This document shows positions 1 through 12,300 of a stretch of 64,000 nt of DNA, one piece after another (positions within the stretch are counted from its first letter, which is position 1; each line of letters begins with the position of its first letter). A program made the translations under genes and the position numbers. The DNA lies in assembly GCA_036924085.1 (NCBI GenBank), contig JAVGWX010000013.1:44228675-44292674 (forward strand), written 5' to 3'. The DNA is from Ariolimax columbianus. Lineage: Eukaryota; Mollusca; Gastropoda; Stylommatophora; Arionidae. A model generated the notes under the pieces. The model ran no database searches. It saw only the letters and a program-made list of their open reading frames with translations, and was not told the DNA's origin.

Positions 1-245
1 ATTTTGTATACGGTCTGCCATGTCATTTACAAAAATAACTGCTATGACACGCTGTGTTAAAAGTTTATATGTACATGTTATTCTATTGGTTTTCCTGTGA
101 ACACGAATATCATTCAATGTAAGGTTGAAGTACATACAACAACTCTGTGCTCTGTAATTGTTGCTTCATTTATTTTAAATATTTGCAATTGCTTTTTTCA
201 TGTGTGCATCGTCAAATGATGGTCTTTAGTCAAGTTTGTAAAGCA
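1..245 (+). other. Upstream flank and possible 5' UTR of CPSF2
   Basis: This is the AT-rich sequence before the CPSF2 start. No TATA box or initiator can be assigned with confidence. The reading frame of exon 1 is open upstream to an in-frame ATG at 147, which would add 33 residues (a Cys/Phe-rich stretch). The family N-terminus begins at the ATG at 246, so the extension is probably untranslated leader or upstream intron. Confidence 0.4.
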
Positions 246-394
246 ATGACCTCAATTATAAAACTGCATGCGCTGTCTGGCGCACGTGATGAGTCTCCAC
301 CATGTTACCTGCTCCAGGTTGATGAGTTTCGTTTCCTGCTAGACTGTGGCTGGGATGAGGACTTTAGTATGGACTTTGTCAAAGATTTGCGCAG
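246..394 (+). CDS. CPSF2: CPSF2 coding exon 1
   Basis: Encodes residues 1-49 plus two bases of codon 50, from MTSIIKL to the [10 protein letters not shown] segment. The ATG at 246 has G at -3 and matches the conserved family start. The donor is CAG|GTAAGA at 395. The segment contains [15 protein letters not shown], the first strands of the metallo-beta-lactamase fold. Confidence 0.95.
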
Positions 395-3300
395 GTAAGA
401 AATAGTACATATTAGACAATATTAGTGTAAATACTGTTATTATGGATACATTTGACCTGTGCTCTCTCTGTTCCTCACAATGCTATTTATTATCACACAC
501 TTACTTGAACATATCTCCTCTGTTGGTTCATGACTTTTTAAAAAACTATTATCATTATGGTGGCATTTAACTTTTCTGTAGAAGCATACTGCTTCTTTTA
601 CTTATGATGGGGCAATCTTTACCACATAAGTTGATTTCTTTGGGTAGGGGAGGGCAATCTTTATCCCATGAGATATTTTCGAGGGGAAAGGAATGCATTC
701 TTTGCTTTGCTCCATGAGGGTTTTTCTGTTATCTGCTAACGATTATGTAATATTTGGTCTTCATTATTTCCTTTACTTATATGTATAATATAGACTATAT
801 ATATATGAATACTTACTTGGCACATACTTTCAAGATCCTTCACTTACACACATGCAATATAACACAACTCTAACATGCGCCCTCCATTGTACTTTGGTTG
901 GGATTGACCACAAAGGTTGCCATTACTATCATAGGCTCATGCAGACGTACACACACATCAAAGCACTGGTTAATATGTTCTGATACCACCTAAAAGACTA
1001 AGATCCGGGGTGGAAATGGGTGTGTCTCTGCCAGTAGAATACAGAGAGGTAACCTTTTACAAAAAACAAATATAAAGATATAATATAAACCCGAGTGGTC
1101 TACCGGGTTCTTTGTGTATGACAAGGACAAGAATAGCACCACTGCCTCACAGAGAGCTTGTTGTAAGAGGCAACTAACTGTGTGACATGGCATAACTCCG
1201 GCCATAGTTAGGTGGTTTGTTTAGAGCAGCATAGATGGCACCTGACCGGCTGCAGGTCTACTTTGCACTAGTGTTTGAGTCTATTAAGATGAGCTCGCAC
1301 ATCGGTTAACCACCCTCTGTAAGTGATTGTCCCAACACAGTGGAGTATTAAGCTGCGTGAACCTAGCCCGCTAAGCAGGAAATCCTTCTCCTGGCTACAT
1401 CCAGTTCATACCAGAGCTGGGACCTGCATAATGGCATCTGCCCCTATAGAAGTACAGGTCAACTAAGAACCTAAGAATATAATATAAAGTTTACAACATG
1501 ACCATTGTGCCCAACATTCTTTTAGTAGAAATCTGCGTCTGACCTGTCACAAGCAGCGCATCCCAGTGAGTGAGTGAGGCCGCGTTTTGTGATGGTTTTG
1601 CAGTGCATATAGGGAATATGTCAGTCCACCTCGTGCAGTGAAGGCAGGCAGCATATCCATCTCAACCATCTGTATCGCTCTAGGTTTCTCATTTGCAACG
1701 AGTTTGGGACAGGCAAATAAATTGTAAGCTGAAATCATTTCTAAAGGCTTGTTCCGTGTGCGCAGCGACCGGTTTGTAGGCAGGCGGCCAGCAGTAATAT
1801 TTGTCTTCTGTTGGAAATTATCAGAGCTGAGTTTGCCCAACACTGTATCGCACTACTTGAAATGGGGTCTCTTGTGCAAGACTGAAACACTGCAGAACTG
1901 ATGGATACAGGACTCTTCTTGAGACCTTGTGTAAACCCACCAGGGATCCCCCAGAATTGTTTTATCCCAACACTCGACATTGCACACCTTCGAATGCAAC
2001 ACACTCCCCTCTGTGGTTTGGAAGGAACTGTTTCTAGCCATGGTGGGAAGGAAAGCTGCAGGACTCCCAGCACTATTATATAGAATCCTCAAAAGCTAAT
2101 TGCTCAGGGAGGCTGATTAAAGATAATAATAAGACAATAACCCACCCCAAAAAATCCCTGATTTATAACTTTTCTATGTAATCTCATCGTTTTCTTCATC
2201 CTGATTTGTCATACAGAAAATAATTGCAAGATTACTTTAAGTTGTTGATAGTAGTTGTTGCCATTCAGCGAGGAATACTGTTTTCAGTCAGCGAGTTCTA
2301 TTTTTTTTGTTAAATATCAAGGCCTGCTGACCTAATTTATTTTGTGGCAACTAGTTTTACCCTCATGTTTACTGACTGTTGGTTTGTTGGACAAATTAAT
2401 TATGAATCCTACAAACTTCTGTTGGTGCAGGGTGACCCATCAAGTGGATGCAGTACTCTTGACATACCCTGACCACCTTCACCTGGGTGCACTTCCCTAT
2501 CTTGTTGGAAAAGGTCACCTCAACTGTTCCATCTATGCAACAGTTCCAGTCTACAAAATGGGTCAGATGTTCATGTACGATCTCTTCCAAGTAAGTTACA
2601 TTTTGAACTGATAATCTTTGTGCATAGATACTATTTCAAAGATGATTCAACCCTTTGAGCCCGTGACACTGATATATCGGGGTATGAGGATTATCATTTG
2701 CTCATTGATTAGGATCTAGCTAGATCTGTTCCTCTGAGGTCCAGACTAAGGGGGAGGTCCCAAATAATATATCAAGTAAATTTGGTGAATATATTCCACA
2801 CTCTACTGCAGGTCAGTCAATTTTAGATAGAATAACTAAATTAGAGCATATATATTTGCCATATTAAATAAGTTATCGCAAATGTCTAAATACTGAATTT
2901 TCTCAGGGAAATGGGATTTTACTGTAGCCAGGGTTCAAAGGTTAACACATTAGCTGCCATTGGGGATAGAACGGCAGGTTACTATAGAGTCATCATAACC
3001 CTAGGTAAGGAATGCAGACAGTGGTGCAACAAAACAGCTGAGTTCAAGGTTAACCAGCTGATTTAGTTTTGACACCCAGGAGAGTGAAGTTATCATTTAT
3101 ACTGATGGCTAGGAGAAGAGATGATTAGCGTCTGGTCAGACAAACAGAAATTCCAATCACAATGCTCATACAACCAATCTTAGAACTGATTGACCAGAGG
3201 ATATGGTTAAATGGAGAGACACTCTTAGAAAACCAGTCTTAGGACTGATCAACCAGGTGATGATGAGCTAACTTGTTAAGACATTCTTTATTTATGACTC

Positions 3301-6300
3301 TATTCGTGTAACTCTTCTGTTTATTTGACTTGGTTAATGTCCAAGTAGTTGGGTGCCCATCGCAAGCAATGATGGTGATGTCATCAAACAGTTTTGTCTT
3401 GATGATGTAACTGCGCTGGTCATCAACATCACTCTCTAGTCCTGAGCTACTTTAGATCAGTGGCAAGACATCGAGTCGAGGCGACTGAAGGTAACTCAGT
3501 ATGCAGGCACTCTGATCCCACCCCTGAGACCAGGGTTCATTTGAAATCTGTGAAACTTGACCGCTCACCGTTTCGATTCATCACTTTGAAAGGCAAGTGC
3601 CTTACCTCTTGACCACAGTGACACCACCCTAGTTATCACATGCCTGGTAGTCTACTGTGTTACTATTGTTTGTTACATTAATGGCTTACGAGTTGCTGTA
3701 AATAGCATTTGTTGGCTCTGTGTTTTCATATTAATCTTCGTTACCTATTCTCACAATGTTTCTTTCTCAATCTGTCTTATCTTTTTCCCTTCAATTCCTC
3801 ATCTTACTTCCTACCTTCTCCTGTCTTTCCATTACATACTTCACACATAAATGCCCGATCACACACAAAATAACTTAATTGTCAGCTTGAAATCTTTCAA
3901 GTTTCCATATTTGTTTCAAGTCTCGCCACAACAGTCAGGATTTTGACAAATTCACCCTGGACGAAGTAGATGCTGCATTTGACAAGATTATACAGCTGGA
4001 GTACTCACAAAGTGTTACGCTCAAAGGTATGTGGGGATATAGTGACTTGTTGATAAACTCTAACACAGTCATCCACCAAAATAGTAAGAACATTTAGAGT
4101 ATTCATTCAAAAAATCTGTAATTCTGGTATTCAATCAGACGTCTCGCTACCAAGCCCTGAAAAGGGCTTTGCAAGTAACAGGATGTAGTCCAGAGAACAG
4201 AATGCACTGTGTCGTAGTTTACAGCTTGACTGCGATATTTACACTTTTTGTTCTGACACATCCGAATTCAGGCATTTTTGAGTATCGTTCAGCCTTCCCC
4301 CTTTAATATCTGGCCCTGACGCTAGCAGTCAGCACTAGATCCCTGACGCTAGCAGTCAGCACTAGATCCCTGACGCTAGTAGTCAGCATTAGGTCCCTGA
4401 CGCTAGCAGTCAGCATTAGGTCACTGAAAGCTTATGGACTGCTCAACATCTTGATCCCCAAATGTAGTTTAAATTCAGTGGCCAGGAGTACCATGCTGGG
4501 TAAGGGTTTTTCCCAGGCCATCTCTCTATCTCATTGGTGGGTTTCCTCATGGTCGCTTAATTTGTAGGGTCACCTGCTGAGGTTTTGGATTTTTGTCTTC
4601 ATTCGGGAGATGTGCAAGCCTAGGTGTGTAGCCGATCGATCCAGTCCCTCTAGGGGGCCTACCAGGGCCTGAGAATCACAGACACTGATAAGTCCCTATG
4701 GACTACCTAGACTGATCATCTTCACATATGTGTCTCCGTATTTCATGGGTGAAGACCAAAATTCAAAGTTGTGATATAAATGGCAACATGTCGACCCTTC
4801 CAAGAATGTATCTACTTTGTCAGCAAACCTGCTGTACATAGCATTCCTGACATTTTCCAAGGGATCATTATGGCAGCCTCGTCTATGAACTCCATGCACA
4901 TAATCTGGTCCCAGTAGAGGCTCTCTCTAGAAACCAAGCTGGGCATTTACAAATCCTGCGTCACTCCAGTCTTTCTGTATGGCTCAGACACACAGTCAGT
5001 CTTCCACAGAGACCTTCCATATGCGCAGGGTATTCTTGAAATCCACTGGTATGGCTTGGCTTCGTTCGTTCTCAATCTCCCGCCACCAAACTCTGAAAGG
5101 GCTTAAGTAGCAGAATGTAGCCGAGAGAACAGAATGCGTTGTGTCGTAGTTTACAGCGTGGCTGCGATATTTGCACCTTTGGGTCCAACACATCCGACTT
5201 CAGCAAGCATTTTTTGAGTACCGGGTTAGCATTCCCTCTTCGATTCTTTCTCCTTAGCCAGTCTGCCCTGCTGCGGCCTGTTATCCAAGATCACCGCGTG
5301 GAGGTGTAGAAGGGTCTTGGCAGCTCTGTTTCGCTGGCCCTGACGCTAGCAGTGAGCTATTGGTCGCTGACCATTGCAGCTCATGCGCTGCTCAACATCT
5401 TGATCCCAAATCCACTGGTATGACCTGGTTGCTGATATTGAGGTCGTCCGACAAACACATCTTGAGAGTATTGTTTCTACTGATTCATCAATACCTTTCT
5501 ATCTATTTTTGGTCAGTATGTCCGGGTCCACCTGATCCTGCACATGGCTGTCGAAATCAAGGGTGGGAAAAGACCTTTCCCACACAGAGATGTTTCCGGG
5601 GTTCCCCCATGCAACATCTGGTTGTGACAAATCACCCTCATGTTATCAAAACTATACACCCCATGGACATTGGGCATCAGTAATGATCACGGACGATCAA
5701 CATGCTGGGCCTTGGTCACCTATGCAAAATATTCAATTGTTCTTATCTGTTCCTTGGCTCGCCAGATCCTGTGCCAAGGGTGGGAAAATACATTGTCACA
5801 CATAGACACGCCTTCAGGGGTCGTCCAGACAACACCTGGCTGCGACAGATCACCTGCAGCTCATCAAAACTATACATAAAATATTAAATTAATTTTACCA
5901 GCCATAAACAGATGTGTCGGGCCGAAAGGTGCAAATATCGCAGTCAAGCTGTAAACTAGCGGCACAACGTATTCCATTCTCTGGACTACATGCAAAACCC
6001 TGTTCAGGGCTTGGTAGTGGGGGATTGAGAACGAACGCAGAAAAATAAGAAGAAAATAATCTTACTTGTGTTTTGTATATGTGTAATGAGATGGTATGAA
6101 TACGCTGTTGATTGTCATTTTGTCTCCATTTTAATCTTTGTGAGTACTAGCAGGAAGTGAGCAGTAAGTAAAACATTTATCCTTATGTTATTCCAGATCA
6201 TTTAGTTAGTTATGTGTTTATTCCAGGCAAGGGCCATGGGCTGCAGATAACTCCTTTACCCGCTGGACATATGATTGGTGGCACAATATGGAAGATTGTG

Positions 6301-9300
6301 AAGGATGGAGAGGAAGAGATTGTATATGCATTAGACTACAATCACAAAAAGGAACGGTGAGGCTTGGGGAAAATGTGTTCTATGGTAGACCGGGAGAATG
6401 AGCGTGTGTGGGTCATTTCTTTGTTTGGTTAGTTTTTTTTTTTTTTTTGGTTATTGATCCAGCGGCATATGGGCTCCTGCTTCCTCTTTATCTTTCAGTT
6501 AGTTTGTCTGTGCCAGAATTCTCCTGGTGTAGACAATGTGGTACCGGTTCGTTTGGTTACATTCCGACCACATTACTGGGGGAGAGGAGACTAACGTCGG
6601 GTTAGGGGAAATATACTGATAAGGGGAGAGGAGGCTAACGTCTGGTTAGGGGAAACATACTGATAAGGGGAGAGGAGGCTAACGTCTGGTTAGGGGAAAC
6701 ATACTGATAAGGGGAGAGGAGGCTAACGTCTGGTTAGGGGAAACATACTGATAAGGGGAGAGGAGGCTAACGTCTGGTTAGGGGAAACATACTGATAAGG
6801 GGAGGGAAGACTTACGTCTGGTTAGGACAAACATACTAATAAGAGGAGATGAGGCTAACGTCTGGTTAGGGGAAACATACTGATAAGGGGAGAGGAGACT
6901 AACGTCTGGTTAGGGCAAACATACTAATAAGGGGAGAGGAGGCTAACGTCTGGTATGGGGAAACATACTAATAAGGGGAGAGGAGACTAACGTCTGGTCA
7001 GTGGAAATATACTGATCACAGGAGAGAAGACTAATGTCTGGTCAGGCAAAGTATACTGATCAGATAATGTTATCCAGGGTCAGGGGAAATATACTGACCA
7101 GGGGATAGGAGGCTAACATCTGGTCTGGCAAAATATACTAGCCAAAGCCCCCATCTCATTTCCACGCATGTCTCTCTGGAAAATAACTGTTTTCATAGCA
7201 AGGCGGTAATCGCCATGAACCCTGTAGTAAGGAGCATCATGCAAATAAAGCCAAGCATAGCCTGGAAGACTGCTGTCCACCTTCATCAGCATTTTTAGGA
7301 TGTGAGGGAAGCAACTGCGATGCGCCACTTAACACCCTTTTCAGGACACGCAAATGAGGAAACATATTCCTTGTGTAAGTGAAGATCCAGTCACTCCGTG
7401 CAGCGCATAGGAAATGTGGTGTTAGGCCTATATTATTTTGTAACCAACGGCACATAGGAAATATGGTGTTAGGCCCATATTATTTTGTAACCAACGGCAC
7501 ATAGGAAACGTGGCATTATGCCCATATTATTTTGTAACCAGCGGCACACAAAAAATATGGTGTTAGGCCCATATTGTTTTGTAACCAACGGCACATAGTG
7601 GATGTGTGCATTAAATGTATAAATAAATAAAGCACAAAATAAATTTTTTACATAATGCAATTCCCACCCAATAGACCACCTATCTTCCACCGTGGCTAAT
7701 AACCTGCATGAAGTAAAATTTCAAAAACAAACCTACAATGAATATCCTTTGGCTACCTGACAGTTTGTAAGGGGACTTGCCACCCCCACCCAACCTCACA
7801 GAGGATATGGGTAAGTACTTGAAGAGTTATCTTATCCCCCTTACCTTTACTTGGCAGCAGGCATACACCTTTGTTAGCTGTTGTTATGAATGCCTACCAA
7901 GAGTAGCTTTCCTTACATCCTGGGCGTGCTGATAAAAGTGGACCAGAGTACTTCAGGAATGTTGTGGTATGCTTGACTTCATCTGCTTGTCGCTCACTAC
8001 AAAGGGTATCATGTCGACCCCGTCCATCTTGTTAGCCAGACTGCAAAGAAGAACAGTCCATTTCCAGGGAGGACTATGTGGAAGTCGAGGTGGGAGGGGT
8101 GGGGAGGGGTCTTGACCAGTATGTTTTGCCTGACATGTCTGATCAGCATATTTTCCCTGACCAGAAGTTAGTCTTCCTCCCCCCTCCTGCTTGTATAAAT
8201 ACCAGGATTGCAAGTATTCCACATCTCGAGTCCCTAAATTCTCTATCTCTCTCTCTACTGAATGTTCACTATTTGTTCTTATAAATGCGAATTTAAGCAA
8301 TGTTTTCTCATTCCCACTAGGCATCTGAATGGATGTCAGCTGGATGCTATATCACGACCATCTGTGTTGATTACTGATGCTTTCAATGCCATGTACAATC
8401 AGCCCAGTCGGAGACAGAGAGATGAACAGCTTATGAGTATGTTTTGTTTGTTTCTTTCCATTACCTCTGTGTTTTGTGTTAAGTTAACGTCTTTGTACTG
8501 GTTTAGAATAGTCTGTATACAACCAGTTTCTTTTGCATTCACCACACTCTGACTTAATTAGATATTTCCTAATATCTAATCTGGACCTTGTATTCTTCTC
8601 ATTTCTAGACACTGTGTGCCGGTTTTTTGGGAGTGTTAGGGAGTAGGCATATGTTTCAACTTTGCATAAACTTAACTTCCACATTTTTAATAATGGGTGA
8701 ATGTTCACATCATAGTGAAAAAAAGAAGAAATCATTTCCATATGTCTAAAACAAATTTCAAAATTGCCATTGTTTTCATCTAGACAGGATATAACTTAAC
8801 TTTACTTAACGTCTTTATACTGGTTTAGAAGACCCTGCAGAGTCTGTATGCAACCAGTTACATTTACATCACCTTGCTCTAAAAGCTTTGCACATCCAGT
8901 TTATTCTTAAATGCATTAACTGTCCCTGCCTCCACTACCTCCCCTGGCAATGCATTCAAAGCCGACACCACCCTCTGACTAAAAAAATATTTCCTAATAT
9001 CTAATCTGGACCTCTCTTTAATCAGCTTGTAGCTATGCCCTCTTGTTATTGTGGGTGGCTGTATTTTAAAAAAGCTTGTTATAGTCTGATTTATCCATTC
9101 CTCTGATCATCTTATAAACCTGTATTAAGTCACCACGAATTCTTCTCTCTTCTAGACACTGTAGGCCGAATTTTCTAAGTCTTTCCTCATAACTGTAATT
9201 CTGGAATCCCACTATCGCTCTTTTTTGTATTCTTTCCAGCATGTTTATATCCCCTCTATGATAAATACTCCGCACCTGTACACAGTACTCCAATCTAGGT

Positions 9301-12300
9301 CTAACTAAAGCTTTATACAGTTTGACTATCACTTCCTTGCTCCTATGTTTAATATAAATGGAACTCTCTACAGTTGAAAGACCAGTACTTTCAGCTAATC
9401 TCTACAGTAGCCCGGTTGTCTATTTTGATTAAAACATTGGCTGTAAAACGTCGGTTAAAGGCAGCAGACAATGCCCCGGGCTAATTTTTTCACCAATGAT
9501 TACGTAAAAGTTAATACTATGAACCCTTCAATGTAATGTCATTTGTATTTGTTTTACAAGGTTGGTTGGTTATTGGTTCAGCTACCTGCTGGCTTCAGTC
9601 CTTTGGCCCAATGCCATATAGTTATATCTGGAAGTGTTTCTGAGCTGTTGCTTAGTTCCGTATACAGTGTTCCATTTGTCTGGCCTCAGAGGAAGGTACT
9701 CTTTCCTAACACCAGCATTCCAGAAGATGCTGATCAACAGTTTCATAGGAATGTGTGCTCAGCCGGCATTCTGGAGTATCTTCTGGTTGGATTCTATTCA
9801 AGTCACATACAAATTGTATGTGATGTTAGAAAATGGTGGTCTGGTCTCTCCTTTTTGGGAGGTTGATGTTCTCTTTAGGATGACCATATGTTTGTAGATT
9901 TCTCTCCCAGTTTTCCCCATTGTCCATCTATTGTCTATTTGTTCTACATCAATGCTAATTGATTATCAAACACTGGAACAGGTCAAGAGATTCTCTTGTC
10001 TTGGAAACAGTAACCAAAGATGGAAGTTGTGTGAAATGGTAATCATGTGGAGAATATCAATCAATCAAAACTCCTCACCTCCCTGCTGGGCACAGGTCTT
10101 CAACGAATACTCACCAGGTTATCCTGTCATGCCCAATGATTTGCTGCTCTGCCCATGTCTTTCCTGCAGTTTGTAAGTTTCTCTTCTCCATGAGTGTTTA
10201 GGTCTGCCCATACTTCTTTTGCCATGCGGATTCCAGAACAGTGACTGACTTGTAATGATGTCAGCTGTTTTCCGTAATGCGTACCCTATCCATCGCCAAC
10301 ATCTTCTGTTTACATCTAGAACCGGTATCTGTCCGGTTCTTACACATAATTCTATATTAGTGGCTTTATCAAACCAGTGGAACGTGGACCCTGTATACTT
10401 CACAGGAAAAAAGGCTAAATGTTTTCCAAATGCAATGCTTATGGAGCACACTTGGAATTTCATCGAGTGACAAACAACGGTGCATTGGGCAATGCAAAAA
10501 TTGCCAGTTTAGTTACGATTCTCTGCCAGATCCGATTGCGGTGGCTTGATCACATGTGCAGAATGGAGGACAGGATTCCAAACACTAGAGCAAAGTAGAC
10601 TCGCAGCCTGTTAGGCACTATCTATGCTGCTCTTAACAAACCACCTAACCATGGCCTGTGTTATGCCATGCCACACAGCTAGTCATCTCTTACGACATGC
10701 TTTCTATGAGGCAGTGGTGCTATTCTTGTCCTTGTCATACACAAGACCCCCTGCAGTGGCATTGTTAAATGCAGACAGAGCATACTTCTCATTATGAAAA
10801 CTGCTGGTCGCATTTTTGTTTTTAATAATGGTGGTCTCTTTATATTATTGTCTTGTAATACATCTTGTTTTAATTTTATAAATGTCCAGGGTATACAACT
10901 GGCGGCTTTGTACTTTTATCTATGTTTCCAGCTACCATCCTACAGACAATGAGGAATGATGGCAATGTTTTAGTGGCAGTGGACACAGCAGGCAGAATGT
11001 TGGAGTTGGCTCAGCTAATGGTGTGTTGACTTATGTGTTGTCTTAACATAGTAATGGTTTGTTTGTATCAACTGCATTTCCCATATGGGACTGAATATGC
11101 AGCACAGTGAATGAGCTGACAGCAGCCAGTGACTCATATCAGGATCAGCGAACAAGAGCTGACCTATTTCACCTCCAAGCGGCGGCCCCGGAAACCGGTT
11201 CTACTAGTGTCGTCTCACTAAGAGAAAAGGAATTGCAGTGGAAAGGCAAAAACGTGTCCCAAAAAAGGCTAGCTGAAATCGGACGTGTCAGGCCTAAAGG
11301 CACAGAAATCGGAGCCTCGCTGTATAAACTACAAACATAATGTTACAATGTCCTTTTCAGAACGAACGTCGAAAAAGAAGTTGCATTCTTTCTTTTTGCT
11401 CATTACTAAATACCTTTCCGCAACAGGTTATGAAGAAATCTCTAGAACGAGCCTGTCTGTGTTCCTCAAGCACAGTAGCATTGACCGCCGTAGATACTTC
11501 TGTAAGCCACCTGTTTCGTGGTCTGCCTTTGGCTTTGTATCCATTGTATCTAAATAGCATTGCTTGTTGGAGGGGGTGCTCTGTGTTGTTAGCCTTGTTA
11601 CGTGGTCAAACCATTTTAGTTGCTATCTTTTTATGTAGTCTAATACTGGTGTTGTTCCCATTAGTCTTCTGGTGTCATTGTTTCTGATCATGTCTCTCCT
11701 TGTTATGCCCACAGTTTTTCGAAGGCATTTTATTTCTGTTGTTACTATGTAGTGTTTTTTTTTATGTTAGTGTCCAGTTTTGACATTGATAGCATAGTGT
11801 CTTGACGTAAAATCATTTTGTTTAAAGCTTTTTTGGTAGTTATTGTCACGTGCTTGCAATTAAGTATTGGAGTTAATTGTCCAATTATCTGATTTGCCAT
11901 ATTGCATCTTTGTTGGATTTCCGCTGTAATTCTTCTGTTTGCTGATAACGTGCTCCCTAAGTATGTGAAATCTTTCACCTGTTTGATTTGCTGTTTCTCA
12001 ATGGTGATATTGATGTCTCCGGCTGTTCTAGATATTTTCATGACCTCAGTTTTTTTCGACATTGATTTTCATGCTTTATTCTTTACATCTTGTATCAATA
12101 TGTTGTTGCAATTGTAGTTTTATGTGTATGTATAGAAGTTCCATATCATCATCCTGCATGTTTCAATCAATTCGAGTGCTATCTCTGCAACGAAGGCAGG
12201 CTACAATGGACCTCCAATATCCTCTGTCTCTTGTTGTGATGGTACACTCTGCCAGACATTAGTCCATTTTTTTATGTTGCTCTCCCACTTCGATGCCCAC

